A stretch of 64,000 nucleotides of DNA, from NCBI RefSeq assembly GCF_016908515.1, contig NZ_JAFBEA010000001.1, forward strand, positions 1,054,001-1,118,000, given 5' to 3'. This document shows positions 8,289-17,468 of the stretch, piece after piece (position 1 is the stretch's first letter; each line of letters opens with the position of its first letter). Source of the DNA: Virgibacillus halotolerans. GTDB lineage: Bacteria; Bacillota; Bacilli; Bacillales; Amphibacillaceae. The notes under the pieces were generated by a model. It was not told the origin of the DNA, ran no database searches, and worked only from the letters and a program-made list of their open reading frames with translations. The position numbers and the translations under genes were made by a program.

Positions 8289-8912
8289 ATGGCTGTTTCT
8301 TATCTGGATTTTACAGATCCGAACCTGAAGTTTACGTACGATTTGCGTAACAACCTTTTGTTTAAAAAGAATAACCGAAATTATATTGACTCTCTTGGTA
8401 TAGATCAATTGAACACGATCGGAAATGTCTTCTTGCTCGATGCTTTCATGAGTAAAGGCAATGTCGTCGAGCCCCATTACCATCAAAATGCAACAGAACT
8501 GATTTACTGTATTACCGGTGCTGCAATCGTTTCCTTTATTAACCCTTTTACGAATGAATTGAAGAATTTCCCAATTAAGCCAAGACAGGTCGCTAATATT
8601 CCCCAAGGCTGGTGGCATTATGTAGAAGCAACAGCCGACGACACGCATCTTCTGGCCATTCATGATACACCATCACTGCAAACTATATATGGATCGGATG
8701 TTCTGCGCCTTACACCTGCCCAAGTTTTGGCACATACTTATTGTCTAGATGAGAAAAAAGTAAAACAGACATTAAAACCAATCAAGGAAACGGTAATTAT
8801 TGGACCACCAAATGATTGCGAGAAAAGGGATGCTTCCACTAATCAGGAGCGAACTACTGAACCTGAAATGCCATATTATGCGAAAGGGCAAAATTATTAC
8901 GTGCATCCATGA
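8289..8912 (+). CDS. Cupin-domain protein, function unknown
   Basis: A 207-residue cytosolic protein with one bicupin-like beta-barrel motif. EPHYHQNATELIYCITG at about 58-74 supplies the HxH and Glu metal ligands, and NIPQGWWHYVEA near 105 supplies the second-motif His. The arrangement resembles single-domain germin/oxalate-decarboxylase-like cupins, but neither substrate nor metal can be named. The 60 C-terminal residues are polar and lie outside the barrel. AGAGGG precedes the ATG at suitable distance. It is transcribed alone, divergent from the riboswitch leader, and followed by a weak terminator. No signal peptide is visible. Confidence 0.75.
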   Translation: MAVSYLDFTDPNLKFTYDLRNNLLFKKNNRNYIDSLGIDQLNTIGNVFLLDAFMSKGNVVEPHYHQNATELIYCITGAAIVSFINPFTNELKNFPIKPRQVANIPQGWWHYVEATADDTHLLAIHDTPSLQTIYGSDVLRLTPAQVLAHTYCLDEKKVKQTLKPIKETVIIGPPNDCEKRDASTNQERTTEPEMPYYAKGQNYYVHP

Positions 8913-9045
8913 TGAGTTAGTCCGTAGAAATGTGCGGCAGTGGGGACATTTATCAGTTTCGTTCCATTTCTATCTGCCGCATACCGATAATTGTACGGGA
9001 TTCCTGTTAGGTGATGATAGCCTATCTGCGCTATCTAACAAAGTA

Positions 9046-9064
9046 AGGAGTCTCTCCTGTTTTT
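9046..9064 (+). terminator. Small putative terminator after the cupin gene
   Basis: AGGAG-TCT-CTCCT followed by GTTTTT. The stem is only 5 bp, so the call is tentative. The preceding 8925-9040 stretch also holds a TGCGGCAG/CTGCCGCA inverted repeat. Confidence 0.4.
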
Positions 9065-9086
9065 GGTTAGGCTCAATATCTTCAAG

Positions 9087-10268
9087 TTAATCAACCTTTT
9101 TATTAACCACTCCACCGAAGACATTTTTATCTATTAATCTATTTATTTCTTCTGTATTGAGACCAATATCCTTTAATACTTCGATCGTATCCGCGCCCCG
9201 TTCTCCACCAACATAGTTATAAGCTTGTTCATAGGCAGTTGACTTAATAGGTGAAGCAATTTGTTTTTGAGTTGTACCATCACCTTTCGGAACATTCACC
9301 ACCATATTTCTAGCTTGTATTTGCGGATGTTGAGCAGCTTCAGAGAATGTCAGAACAGGTTCTACACAAGCTGTTCCATCTTGAAAACATTCCAACCATT
9401 CTGCATATGTTTTTTCTAGAATTTTTTCCTTGATCATTAATTTAAATAAGTGAATTTCTTTTTGTTCAGCTAGTTTGTAGGGGATTTCCAATACCTCGCA
9501 CAGTTTTTGTTGAAATGGCAATTCAATACTCCCCACCGATAAATAACGTCCATCCTTCGTTTCATAATAATCATAAAAAGTACCACCATTTAGTTCCGTT
9601 TCCTCGGGTTGCGGTTCCACACCAGAAGATAAATAACCTGGTCCAAACATCGCATTTAATGCGAAAGAAGCATCCGTCATACTGAGATCAACGTATTGCC
9701 CCTCCCCCGTCTGTTCCCGATGAATCACTGCGGATAAAATAGCGATCACACTATGCAAAGATCCGCCTGCAATGTCTGCAATCTGAACACCCATTGGAAC
9801 AGGTGACTGATTTTTACGTGCGCTGTAACCAGCTATGCCAGCAATAGATAGATAGTTATTATCATGACCAGGGCGCTCACGATATGGACCTGTCTGACCA
9901 TACCCAGTTAATGAGCAATAAATGAGCTTCGGGTTGACCGCTTTTAAGGTATCATAATCCAATCCAAGCCGTTCCATCACTCCAGGTCTGAGTTGTTCCA
10001 GAATAATATCAAAGTCCTGCACAAGCGCCTTAACAATTTCAATTGCTTCTTGTTTTTTCAAATTAAGACTAATGGATTGCTTTGAACGGTTTAAATGCTG
10101 ATGTACCGCTGAATCCCCTCCCTCTATAGGAGGTATCTCCCTGATAAAGTCTGGTAAATCTGGTGATTCGACATGTAAAACCTCTGCCCCTAAATCAGAT
10201 AGTATCATCGTTCCATAGGGTCCTGGCAGTAACTTTGAAAAATCGAGAACTCTTAGGGACTGTAGCAA
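9087..10268 (-). CDS. CaiB/BaiF family CoA-transferase
   Basis: A class III CoA-transferase or alpha-methylacyl-CoA racemase-type enzyme that moves CoA between carboxylic acids, or epimerises 2-methylacyl-CoA. The 393 residues carry the family N-terminus LRVLDFSKLLPGPYGTMILSDLGAEV, the helix VLVQDFDIILEQLRPGVMERLGL-like region near 90, and GVQIADIAGGSLHSV near 163 with the catalytic Asp. The C-terminal half has the usual GGTFYDYYETKDGRYLSVG. The start is a TTG with GAGGTG 8 nt upstream. It lies 86 bp downstream of an acyl-CoA synthetase on the same strand, with a hairpin between. The pair suggests activation of an imported acid. Substrate unknown. Confidence 0.85.
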   Translation of the reverse strand: MLQSLRVLDFSKLLPGPYGTMILSDLGAEVLHVESPDLPDFIREIPPIEGGDSAVHQHLNRSKQSISLNLKKQEAIEIVKALVQDFDIILEQLRPGVMERLGLDYDTLKAVNPKLIYCSLTGYGQTGPYRERPGHDNNYLSIAGIAGYSARKNQSPVPMGVQIADIAGGSLHSVIAILSAVIHREQTGEGQYVDLSMTDASFALNAMFGPGYLSSGVEPQPEETELNGGTFYDYYETKDGRYLSVGSIELPFQQKLCEVLEIPYKLAEQKEIHLFKLMIKEKILEKTYAEWLECFQDGTACVEPVLTFSEAAQHPQIQARNMVVNVPKGDGTTQKQIASPIKSTAYEQAYNYVGGERGADTIEVLKDIGLNTEEINRLIDKNVFGGVVNKKVD

Positions 10269-10296
10269 TCTGCTTTCACCTCTTCAATTGTATTAC

Positions 10297-10341
10297 AAAA
10301 CCATTTGTTTCCTACACTTCGGATCGAAACAAATGGTTTTT
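10297..10341 (-). terminator. Hairpin terminator between acyl-CoA synthetase and CoA-transferase genes
   Basis: AAAACCATTTGTTTC (10297-10311) pairs with GAAACAAATGGTTTT (10325-10339). T runs occur on both sides, so it may terminate or attenuate transcription entering the downstream gene. Confidence 0.75.
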
Positions 10342-10354
10342 ACCATCGATTCAC

Positions 10355-11947
10355 TTAATTCACTTTCTTTGGCCCTGTCCAATTCTTCTCCCTCAGCACG
10401 TACTTTTGCAATTTACCTGTAGCCGTTTTCGGCAAGTCTTCCACAAACTCAACTACTTTAGGTGCTTTGAAATGAGCCATCTCAGATCGACAATACGTAA
10501 TAATTTCGGTCTCAGTAGCTTCTGCACCTGGATGTAGTACAATAATAGCCTTTGGTACCTCGCCCCAATTTTCATCAGGAATCGAGATGACAGCAGTTTC
10601 CAGCACATCTGGATGTTTATATAACACCCCTTCCACCTCTGTAGATGAAATATTTTCTCCACCGGAAATAATTAAATCTTTTGCCCGATCCCGGATTTCA
10701 ATATATCCATTCGGGTAAGTAACCGCTAAGTCCCCCGTATAGAACCACCCATCTTTTATTGCAGCTTCCGTCATTTCTGGTTCCTTATAATAGCCTTCCA
10801 TCACAACATTACCACGTGTTATGATTTCACCTAGCTCTTCTCCGTCCCACTCAACCTCGTCTCCTTCCGGCCGAACAACCTTCGTTTCCCCGTTAAAAGC
10901 CAGTTCAATTCCCTGTCTTGCCTTTATCATTGCCTGTTCATCCGATGACTTTTCATCAAATTCCTTCCGCCATTCACAATAAAGTATGAATGGTGAGGTC
11001 TCTGTTAAACCATAGACATGTATCATGTTCAAACCTAGTATATCTTGTGCTTTATGAATAAGTGCAGCAGCTGGTGGTGCTCCCGCTGTAGCCATACGTG
11101 GCCTCGTTTTTATTTTCGTATCTTTGGCCACTGGCTCATTTACCAGCATATTAATTACAGTCGGCGCCCCACATAACACTGTAATATTTCTGCTTTCAAA
11201 TAGATGGAGTATTTTTGCCGGCTCAACCTTGCGTAAACATACATGCGTCCCACCTGTAGCAGTTATTGCCCATACACCGCCCCAACCATTCGCATGAAAC
11301 ATTGGTAACGTATGAAGATACACATCATCGCTCACGATATTAAGGTGGTGCATGAAATTCGCTGCATTCATATAATTACTCCGATGGGTTAACATCACCC
11401 CTTTTGGTTTCGATGTTGTTCCACTCGTGTAATTTAATGTCATTAATTGATTTTCATCTATTTCAACTGACGGCAAGTTGTCATAATCGCTGGCATGCTC
11501 GAGAAATGCTTCATAATCGACACCTTTTAGAGATGTGCTATTTCCTGGAACAGAAACAATCACAATTTGTTCCAAATTAAGTTTACTTTCATTTTCCTCA
11601 ATTGGACCACTGAATTCCTCATCAACAATTAACATTTTCGCATCACTATGGTTAATGATATATTCTAAATCATCCGCAGTTAACCGGTAATTTAAAGGTA
11701 CCATCGTTGCACCTAGCTGACAGATCCCGTAGAAGCATTCCAGCATATAATGGGTATTGGGCAGCATAACCGCTACATGATCTCCTTGCCTGATACCCGC
11801 TTCCATTAGTGCGACTGAAAGTTTATCTGTACGCTCTCCAAATTCCTGATACGTGAACTGCTTTTCATCATCAATGACAGCAACTTTTTCCGGATAATAC
11901 TTCACTGCTCTTCGTTTCCAGTCAATCGGGGTTAATGGGGTGAACAT
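10355..11947 (-). CDS. Acyl-CoA synthetase (AMP-binding, medium/long-chain fatty acid-CoA ligase type)
   Basis: An ATP-dependent ligase joining a carboxylic acid to CoA through an acyl-adenylate. The 530 residues show the ANL-family order: P-loop-like TLNYTSGTTSKPKGVMLTHR near 168, GLTETSPF near 318, WFYTGDLAVTYPNGYIEIRDR near 400, and the C-terminal domain with KDLIISGGENISSTEVEG. The end, PKTATGKLQKYVLRE, includes the catalytic Lys. AAGGAG lies 10 nt before the ATG. Sequence style matches the B. subtilis YhfT/LcfB-type or plant AAE-like enzymes of about 530 residues; chain length cannot be read from the sequence. It is followed by a CaiB/BaiF CoA-transferase. Confidence 0.88.
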   Translation of the reverse strand: MFTPLTPIDWKRRAVKYYPEKVAVIDDEKQFTYQEFGERTDKLSVALMEAGIRQGDHVAVMLPNTHYMLECFYGICQLGATMVPLNYRLTADDLEYIINHSDAKMLIVDEEFSGPIEENESKLNLEQIVIVSVPGNSTSLKGVDYEAFLEHASDYDNLPSVEIDENQLMTLNYTSGTTSKPKGVMLTHRSNYMNAANFMHHLNIVSDDVYLHTLPMFHANGWGGVWAITATGGTHVCLRKVEPAKILHLFESRNITVLCGAPTVINMLVNEPVAKDTKIKTRPRMATAGAPPAAALIHKAQDILGLNMIHVYGLTETSPFILYCEWRKEFDEKSSDEQAMIKARQGIELAFNGETKVVRPEGDEVEWDGEELGEIITRGNVVMEGYYKEPEMTEAAIKDGWFYTGDLAVTYPNGYIEIRDRAKDLIISGGENISSTEVEGVLYKHPDVLETAVISIPDENWGEVPKAIIVLHPGAEATETEIITYCRSEMAHFKAPKVVEFVEDLPKTATGKLQKYVLREKNWTGPKKVN

Positions 11948-12044
11948 ACAAATACAACTCCTTTTTATTTTTTCTGACTATCAGTGTATTCGCTTACATT
12001 CTAATCTAATTCCTCTCCCCTTACAAGGAAAAAAAGAAATAGAA

Positions 12045-12095
12045 AACAAAAAAGCCAGGTTTACCCCGTGTGAATAAACGGCTGAACCTGGCTTT
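12045..12095 (-). terminator. Rho-independent terminator after the MFS gene
   Basis: AAAGCCAGGTTTA (12051-12063) pairs with TGAACCTGGCTTT (12083-12095). In minus-strand RNA the stem is followed by a run of U. Confidence 0.85.
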
Positions 12096-12142
12096 AATAT
12101 GCAGATTGTTAAAGACTCCATCTGAACTATTCTTCTCTATCG

Positions 12143-13639
12143 TTAATCTTGTTCTGCAGTCGCAGTTAAATCTTCCGGTTCTTCTTCCTGTGTCGTTCTT
12201 CCCCGTTTTAGGAAGAAGGAAAGGACAAGCGCAATCGCTGCAAATATCGTTGCAACCATAAATGCACTATTGATTCCAGCTACTTGTGCAAGATTGCCGG
12301 CATGCAGCATATCTTGTTTGTCAGTAGGATCCAAGTTATTGGAAACAATAACATCTTCTATACTGTTCTTTGCTTTGTTGGTCATGATTGTTACAAGAAC
12401 TGCTGTACCAATCGCACCAGCAACCGCACGAACTGTATTCACCATCGCTGTACCATGTGGATGTAGACGTTGTGGCAATTGATTTAAACCAGCAGTCATA
12501 ATCGGCATCATAATCATCGAAATACCAAACATCCGAACCGTATATATCGCAATCAAGAAACCATAGCCGGAATGATCGGTTAATCTGGTGAAGAAAAACG
12601 TTGTAACAACTGTAATAAGTAAACCAACAATAGCAAGTGGACGTGCACCAATTCTGTCGAAAATTTTACCTGTTATTGGTGACATAATCCCCATAACTAC
12701 TGCGCCAGGTAATAACATCAATCCTGAATTCATCGGCGTAACGCCAAGGATATTTTGCAGGTAAATTGGAATTAGCAGCATCGGCGCAAACATAGCCACT
12801 GTAATCATAATATTAATGACCGTTGTTAAGGAGAATATACCGTTTTTAAAAACACGGAAATCCAACATCGGTCTTTCTTTTGACAACTCCCGCCATATAA
12901 ATAACCCTAAGCTAATAAAGCCAATAATGATGGTGACCACAACAGAAGTACTGGTCCATCCGTGATTTCCCGCTGTACTGGAACCATATAGTATTCCGCC
13001 AAAACCGATCGTAGACAAAATAATGGACAGTACATCGATCTTTGGAAAAGTCTGTTTGGTTACATTTTTAAGGAAAATTGCTGCAAGCACAATGTTAATT
13101 GCTGCAAATGGTAAAATGATATAGAACAAAACTCTCCATGAATAAGTTTGTACAATAAATCCTGATAAAGTAGGTCCAATCGCTGGAGCGAAAATCATTG
13201 CCACACCAATTAATCCCATTGCACCCCCACGTTTTTCAACTGGGAACAGTGCCAATACTACCGTTGTTAAAAGCGGCATAATAATACCCGCACCAATTGC
13301 CTGAATAACCCTTCCTGTCATCAAGGTAGCAAAATCAGGTGCGATCGCACAAATCAATGTACCAATCGTGAAAAAGCTCATTGCTGTTATAAATAATTGC
13401 CTGGTTGAAAACTTTTCCATTAAGAAAGCAGTAATTGGAATCAGCACACCATTTACAAGCATAAATCCGGTTGTGATCCATTGCGCTGTACTTTCTGTGA
13501 TATTTAAATCCACCATAATGGATGGTAACGCCACATTCATTAACGTTTGATTCAACAGTGAAACGAACGCCCCGAATAATATAACTGCCAGGACAGGTCC
13601 CTTTTTAATATTCATTCCATTAACATTTATCTCTGACAT
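12143..13639 (-). CDS. DHA2-family MFS multidrug exporter (LmrB/EmrB type)
   Basis: A proton-driven drug exporter of the 14-helix DHA2 class in the cytoplasmic membrane. The 498 residues give about 14 hydrophobic segments. Typical motifs are LNQTLMNVALPSIMVDL in helix 1, WITTGFMLVNGVLIP in helix 2, GRVIQAIGAGIIMPLL (motif B region) and GPTLSGFIVQTYSWRVLF in helix 5 (motif C), which marks antiporters. A charged tail (KRGRTTQEEEPEDL) is cytosolic. GGGAG precedes the ATG. A MarR-family gene ends 33 bp upstream on the same strand, and such pairs are normally repressor plus exporter. Substrate unknown. A related exporter is present at 48495-49910. Confidence 0.9.
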   Translation of the reverse strand: MSEINVNGMNIKKGPVLAVILFGAFVSLLNQTLMNVALPSIMVDLNITESTAQWITTGFMLVNGVLIPITAFLMEKFSTRQLFITAMSFFTIGTLICAIAPDFATLMTGRVIQAIGAGIIMPLLTTVVLALFPVEKRGGAMGLIGVAMIFAPAIGPTLSGFIVQTYSWRVLFYIILPFAAINIVLAAIFLKNVTKQTFPKIDVLSIILSTIGFGGILYGSSTAGNHGWTSTSVVVTIIIGFISLGLFIWRELSKERPMLDFRVFKNGIFSLTTVINIMITVAMFAPMLLIPIYLQNILGVTPMNSGLMLLPGAVVMGIMSPITGKIFDRIGARPLAIVGLLITVVTTFFFTRLTDHSGYGFLIAIYTVRMFGISMIMMPIMTAGLNQLPQRLHPHGTAMVNTVRAVAGAIGTAVLVTIMTNKAKNSIEDVIVSNNLDPTDKQDMLHAGNLAQVAGINSAFMVATIFAAIALVLSFFLKRGRTTQEEEPEDLTATAEQD

Positions 13640-13672
13640 ACTTTTATTTCATCTCCCATTTCCTAGAAAACC

Positions 13673-14143
13673 TTAGTTGCGATTATCCCCACAAGCTGTT
13701 TCATTTGTTTTATCTACTTCATCGTCAAAATTAGCTAATATCTTTTCGGCTGTGTTCCTGAACTGATCTATTTCTTCTTTTGATACGCCATTAAAAAGGT
13801 TTTTAATAAATGTTTTTCTACGTGCATACAATTTGACCAGCACACCGCTCCCCTTTTCAGTGATCGTTAAATAGACAACCCTTCGATCTTTATTGTCCCT
13901 TGACCGCTCAATATAACCCCCTTCAACCATTTTATCCGTAATACCAGTTAAACCACCTGTCGTAACAGATAACTGCGATGCCAATTCTGACGAGCGTTGT
14001 TGCCCTCGTTTTTTTAATATATAAAGCAACAATACTTCAGACCTTGAATAGCCCATTTTTGATTGTTTCTTCCACTCACCCGGCATCTTCTTCATGATTT
14101 TTCTAAATATATCTTCCAATGACAAGAAATCATGTTCTTCCAT
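13673..14143 (-). CDS. MarR-family transcriptional regulator
   Basis: A winged-helix dimeric repressor of 156 residues. The core SRSEVLLLYILKKRGQQRSSELASQL leads into the recognition helix SVTTGGLTGITDKMVEGGYIER and the wing SRDNKDRRVVYLTITEKG, all typical of MarR. The frame opens earlier at a TTG (14158), but the ATG at 14143 gives a better start. It is the first gene of a two-gene operon with the MFS exporter and most likely represses it until a drug-like ligand binds. Twin palindromes in its promoter region fit autoregulation. Confidence 0.88.
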   Translation of the reverse strand: MEEHDFLSLEDIFRKIMKKMPGEWKKQSKMGYSRSEVLLLYILKKRGQQRSSELASQLSVTTGGLTGITDKMVEGGYIERSRDNKDRRVVYLTITEKGSGVLVKLYARRKTFIKNLFNGVSKEEIDQFRNTAEKILANFDDEVDKTNETACGDNRN

Positions 14144-14183
14144 AATGTGATACCCCAACCTTCGTTTTGGTAATAAAAGTATC

Positions 14184-14203
14184 TTAGCGCTAAACTAATT
14201 AGT
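14184..14203. promoter_or_regulatory. Twin palindromes, probable MarR operator
   Basis: TTAGCGCTAA (14184-14193) and ACTAATTAGT (14194-14203) are perfect 10-bp palindromes lying back to back, 41-60 bp upstream of the MarR start codon. They lie where its promoter must be. MarR dimers bind palindromes of this kind; the assignment is by position. Confidence 0.55.
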
Positions 14204-14339
14204 AACAAGATAGTATTATATGCCGATTTTTCTCACCTGTCAATCATTAATATTCACTTAATATTTATTATGAGATTTAGCCGCTTAAATTCTGTTATGA
14301 TACATATAAATAGAAGATACATGAAAGGTGGAATTCAGC

Positions 14340-15215
14340 TTGTCAGATAATCTTAATATCCTGATTATGGGTGGAGATGCAAGGTATTTAGAGGTGATTA
14401 GAAAACTTTCTAACGAAGTAGCAAAGCTTTATTTAATCGGTTATGATCAATTAACATTTGATGAGAAGCATGTTAAACAAACAACAATGGAAACAGTTGA
14501 TTTCGGTATTATTGATGCGATCATTTTACCTGTAGCCGGCACCAATGAAGATGGAAAGATCGAGACAATGTATTCAGATGAAGTGATTTCCCTGACAGAA
14601 GACGTGGTTCGTCAAACACCGAACCACTGTACGATTTATACTGGTAACGCTAATGCTTACCTGAAAAATATCACACACGACAAACAGCTTGTTGCTTTAT
14701 TTTACCGTGACGATCTTGCGGTTTATAATTCCATCCCTACAGCTGAGGGTGCACTCAAGCTGATCATGGAACAGACAGATGTGACAGTCCACGGTTCAAA
14801 TGTAATGATACTTGGGTTTGGTCGAGTAGGAAAAACCGTTGTGAACCTGTTTTCGTCTGTGGGTGCAAATGTCCGTGTAGCTGTAAGGAAATCCGCTGAT
14901 ATCGCGCGGGTTACGGAAATGGGGTTAACTCCTGTAAAGTTGGAGAAACTCGAACAAGAAATAGTAGGCATGGATACGGTTATTAATACAATCCCCCACC
15001 CCGTTATAGATGCAGATATAATCGCAGCAATGGAAACATCCACTTTAATTGTAGATATTGCCTCAGCACCTGGAGGCACAGACTTTGCATTCGCCAAAAC
15101 ACACGGAATAAAAGCAATGCATGCATTGGGACTACCTGGGAAAACTGCGCCTAAATCTGCAGGCAGAATTATTGGTAATGTGCTCCTCGAACTGTTAAGA
15201 AAGCAAAAAAAGTAA
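14340..15215 (+). CDS. dpaA: Dipicolinate synthase subunit A
   Basis: The NAD(P)H-dependent A subunit of dipicolinate synthase, made in the mother cell. With subunit B it turns the dihydrodipicolinate-pathway intermediate into dipicolinic acid, the calcium chelator of the spore core. The N-terminal NILIMGGDARYLEVIRKLS and the central Rossmann motif VMILGFGRVGKTVVNLFSS near 153 are family hallmarks, as are INTIPHPV, IVDIASAPGGTDF and ALGLPGKTAPKSAG. Length (291 residues) is normal. The start is most likely the TTG at 14340, with AAAGG upstream; the frame opens at a GTG 12 bp earlier. No dpaB follows: the next gene is a GNAT acetyltransferase. The B subunit must lie elsewhere or be lacking. Confidence 0.9.
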   Translation: MSDNLNILIMGGDARYLEVIRKLSNEVAKLYLIGYDQLTFDEKHVKQTTMETVDFGIIDAIILPVAGTNEDGKIETMYSDEVISLTEDVVRQTPNHCTIYTGNANAYLKNITHDKQLVALFYRDDLAVYNSIPTAEGALKLIMEQTDVTVHGSNVMILGFGRVGKTVVNLFSSVGANVRVAVRKSADIARVTEMGLTPVKLEKLEQEIVGMDTVINTIPHPVIDADIIAAMETSTLIVDIASAPGGTDFAFAKTHGIKAMHALGLPGKTAPKSAGRIIGNVLLELLRKQKK

Positions 15216-15323
15216 ATCGATGTGATTCTAACGGGTCCATTTCTATCGCAAACATTAAAAATGCAATGAACAATGACCTAAATTGTAGTTATCTTCATTG
15301 TGTACTATTTAGGAGGGATTAAT

Positions 15324-15848
15324 TTGAAGGTTAGAAAAGCAAGTAAAGAAGATATAAAAGCAGTGGCAAGGGTTTATGTTGATAGTTGGAGAACTACTTA
15401 TCAGGGTTTAGTACCATACGATTATTTGGACAAATTATCATATGAAGAAGCGGAACAAAGGTGGCTTACTTTTTTAAATAACGAAAATGACCCCTTTATT
15501 TATATTGCAATAAATGATGTAGGAAAAGTTATAGGTTTTGCATCAGGTAAAAGCATAGATAACGAACATTTTGACGGAGAATTATACTCACTTTATCTAT
15601 TAAAGGAATCTAGAGGTTTAGGTGTAGGAAAAAAATTGGTTTCGGCTATTGCTATGCATTTTGAAGAAAAAGGTATTGCTTCTATGATGGTGTGGGTAAT
15701 GGAGCAAAATAAATCTGGGCTGGGTTTCTATGAACGTATGGGGGGCAAGAAATATCTCCATAGAAAGAGTGAGTTTGGAGGAACGGTAGTAGATGATGTT
15801 GCTTATGGCTGGAAAAATGTCTCCGTATTATGTGTTGAAGAAAAGTAG
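15324..15848 (+). CDS. GNAT-family N-acetyltransferase
   Basis: A 174-residue acetyl-CoA-dependent acyltransferase. The fold is complete: VRKASKEDIKAVARVYVDSWRTTY at the N-terminus, then the central strand and the motif A helix LYLLKESRGLGVGKKLVSA (R-G-x-G-x-G) that binds CoA, then MVWVMEQNKSGLGFYERMGGK (motif B). AGGAGGG at 15311-15317 selects the TTG at 15324 over the upstream in-frame GTG at 15300. It is a single gene with its own terminator. The acceptor substrate cannot be deduced. Confidence 0.82.
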   Translation: MKVRKASKEDIKAVARVYVDSWRTTYQGLVPYDYLDKLSYEEAEQRWLTFLNNENDPFIYIAINDVGKVIGFASGKSIDNEHFDGELYSLYLLKESRGLGVGKKLVSAIAMHFEEKGIASMMVWVMEQNKSGLGFYERMGGKKYLHRKSEFGGTVVDDVAYGWKNVSVLCVEEK

Positions 15849-15854
15849 AACTCA

Positions 15855-15896
15855 AAAAGTAGCTCAGTTCGAAATGGTGGACTGAGCTACTTTTTA
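15855..15896 (+). terminator. Rho-independent terminator
   Basis: AAAAGTAGCTCAGT pairs with ACTGAGCTACTTTT around a GC-poor loop and is followed by T5. It ends the GNAT gene. Confidence 0.9.
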
Positions 15897-15985
15897 TTCG
15901 GAGACCAGAATACACCACTTTTAAAGGTTCTGTCTTTTCTACCTATTAACTGCATGTTCATTACATACCCTTGACCCTTCTTAAT

Positions 15986-17215
15986 CTACACTAATTCTTT
16001 GTTTTTCTCACTTTTGCTGACAATTGCTGCTCCTGCCAAATCACCAGTAACATTACAAGTTGTAAAAATCATATCTGTTAAAACGTTCACACCAGCTGTC
16101 AGCGCAACAATTTCAATGGGAAGTCCCACCTGTGTAAGTACAATGGACAGTCCGATCAATCCGGCACCAGGAACACCTGCAGTTCCGATAGAAGCCAAAG
16201 TTCCTGCCAATACAATTGCCAAAATTGCTCCGAAAGTTAATTCAAAGCCAACTATATTTGCAGCAAAAACTGCTCCAACACCAAAATGTATCGCAGAACC
16301 ATCCATGTTAACAGTCGCTCCGATAGGTAAAGTAAACCTGGAAATAGTAGCATTGATGCCAGCTTTATCGGCAGACTTAATTGTTACTGGAAGCGTCCCA
16401 AGACTACTGGATGTTATAAAAGCAGTAATAATTGCTTCTCGAATATTTTTAAAGAACTGCATGACAGGTATTTTAAATAAGAACAGGATGAGCATGTAAA
16501 CAAGTGCAAATTGAATCGCTACACCTACATAGGAAGCTCCAACATACCTGCTAAGTGAATATAAAACATCAAATCCTTGTTGCCCAATTCTGGAAGCCGC
16601 AATCGCAAAAACACCAATTGGCGCATACTGTAAAATCCCTTTCAGAATTCGAAATGTCACTTCTGTTCCAGCATCCAACAACTTCGACAGCATGCTTCCC
16701 CAATCACTCACTTTTTGTTCATTCCCATGCTGCATCCCGGAAATGACAAAGCCAATAATCATGGCTACAAAGACAATGCTTAATATATCGCCATTTGCTA
16801 CAGAGTCGAAAAAGTTTGTTGGTATAATTGCTAGCAGTGTATCAATAAATGACGGTGTTTCAGGCACTTCGACATGGGTTTGTGTCAATTCTAATCCCAC
16901 CCCTGGGTTAAACAATGTCCCAAGCATAATACCGATTAACATCGCAATTGCTGTCGTTAAAATATAATAGATAAATATTTTGACAGTAACACGTCCCAAC
17001 TGTTTCGGGTTTGTCATATTCACCGCAGCAATAAGCGTAAAAAGAATTAATGGAACAATAATCATTTGCAAAAGACGAAGGAAAATATCACCGAACGGAG
17101 ACAACACTTGAGCTTGCGGACCGATAATCAATCCTAAAATTGCACCCAGAATAAACCCAGTAGTAATTTTTAATACAAATGACTTGTCTCTATACCATTT
17201 CCATACAGCATACAT
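15986..17215 (-). CDS. Dicarboxylate/amino acid:cation symporter (DAACS), atypical substrate site
   Basis: A secondary transporter of the GltP/GltPh fold in the cytoplasmic membrane. The 409 residues contain the family's hairpin 1 (ITSSSLGTLPVTI), helix 7 with NMDGSAIHFG, hairpin 2 (SIGTAGVPGAGL) and helix 8 (GVNVLTDMIFTTCNVTGD). The cation and aspartate positions of helix 8 are partly kept (TD and N), but two are changed. The Arg that binds the glutamate/aspartate side-chain carboxylate in GltPh (Arg397) is Phe here, and Asp390 is Asn. Acidic amino acids may therefore not be the substrate. AGGAGGG selects the ATG at 17215; an upstream in-frame start lacks a ribosome site. Transcribed alone. 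Confidence 0.85.
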   Translation of the reverse strand: MYAVWKWYRDKSFVLKITTGFILGAILGLIIGPQAQVLSPFGDIFLRLLQMIIVPLILFTLIAAVNMTNPKQLGRVTVKIFIYYILTTAIAMLIGIMLGTLFNPGVGLELTQTHVEVPETPSFIDTLLAIIPTNFFDSVANGDILSIVFVAMIIGFVISGMQHGNEQKVSDWGSMLSKLLDAGTEVTFRILKGILQYAPIGVFAIAASRIGQQGFDVLYSLSRYVGASYVGVAIQFALVYMLILFLFKIPVMQFFKNIREAIITAFITSSSLGTLPVTIKSADKAGINATISRFTLPIGATVNMDGSAIHFGVGAVFAANIVGFELTFGAILAIVLAGTLASIGTAGVPGAGLIGLSIVLTQVGLPIEIVALTAGVNVLTDMIFTTCNVTGDLAGAAIVSKSEKNKELV

Positions 17216-17468
17216 ACTGCCCCTCCTGTGGAAAATAGATTTAATCATCATTTATATGAATCCAAGATAAATGATGTTAGTTAATTAATAATATTCAGAT
17301 AAAAGGAGGGTTATTACAAGTTATTCCACGCCACTTTCCAATATGAACCTTTTGCACATGTGGGTTTAAAATAAAGTTTGATCATTATATCACTGTGATC
17401 TTTCGTAATTGATTATGGAATAGATTGTTTTACCGCCTCAAACTAAAAGAACTCCCAAAATGGAATTA

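Noticed and set aside
8223..8663. 146-codon minus-strand frame opposite the cupin gene
   Set aside because: No ribosome site; overlaps a gene with clear cupin motifs on the other strand.
8800..9090. Plus-strand 96-codon frame at the end of the cupin gene
   Set aside because: Out of frame with the cupin and no start signal; its second half runs through hairpin-rich intergenic DNA.
15999..16967. Plus-strand open frames opposite the DAACS symporter
   Set aside because: Mirror frames of a hydrophobic membrane-protein gene, without ribosome sites or recognisable domains.
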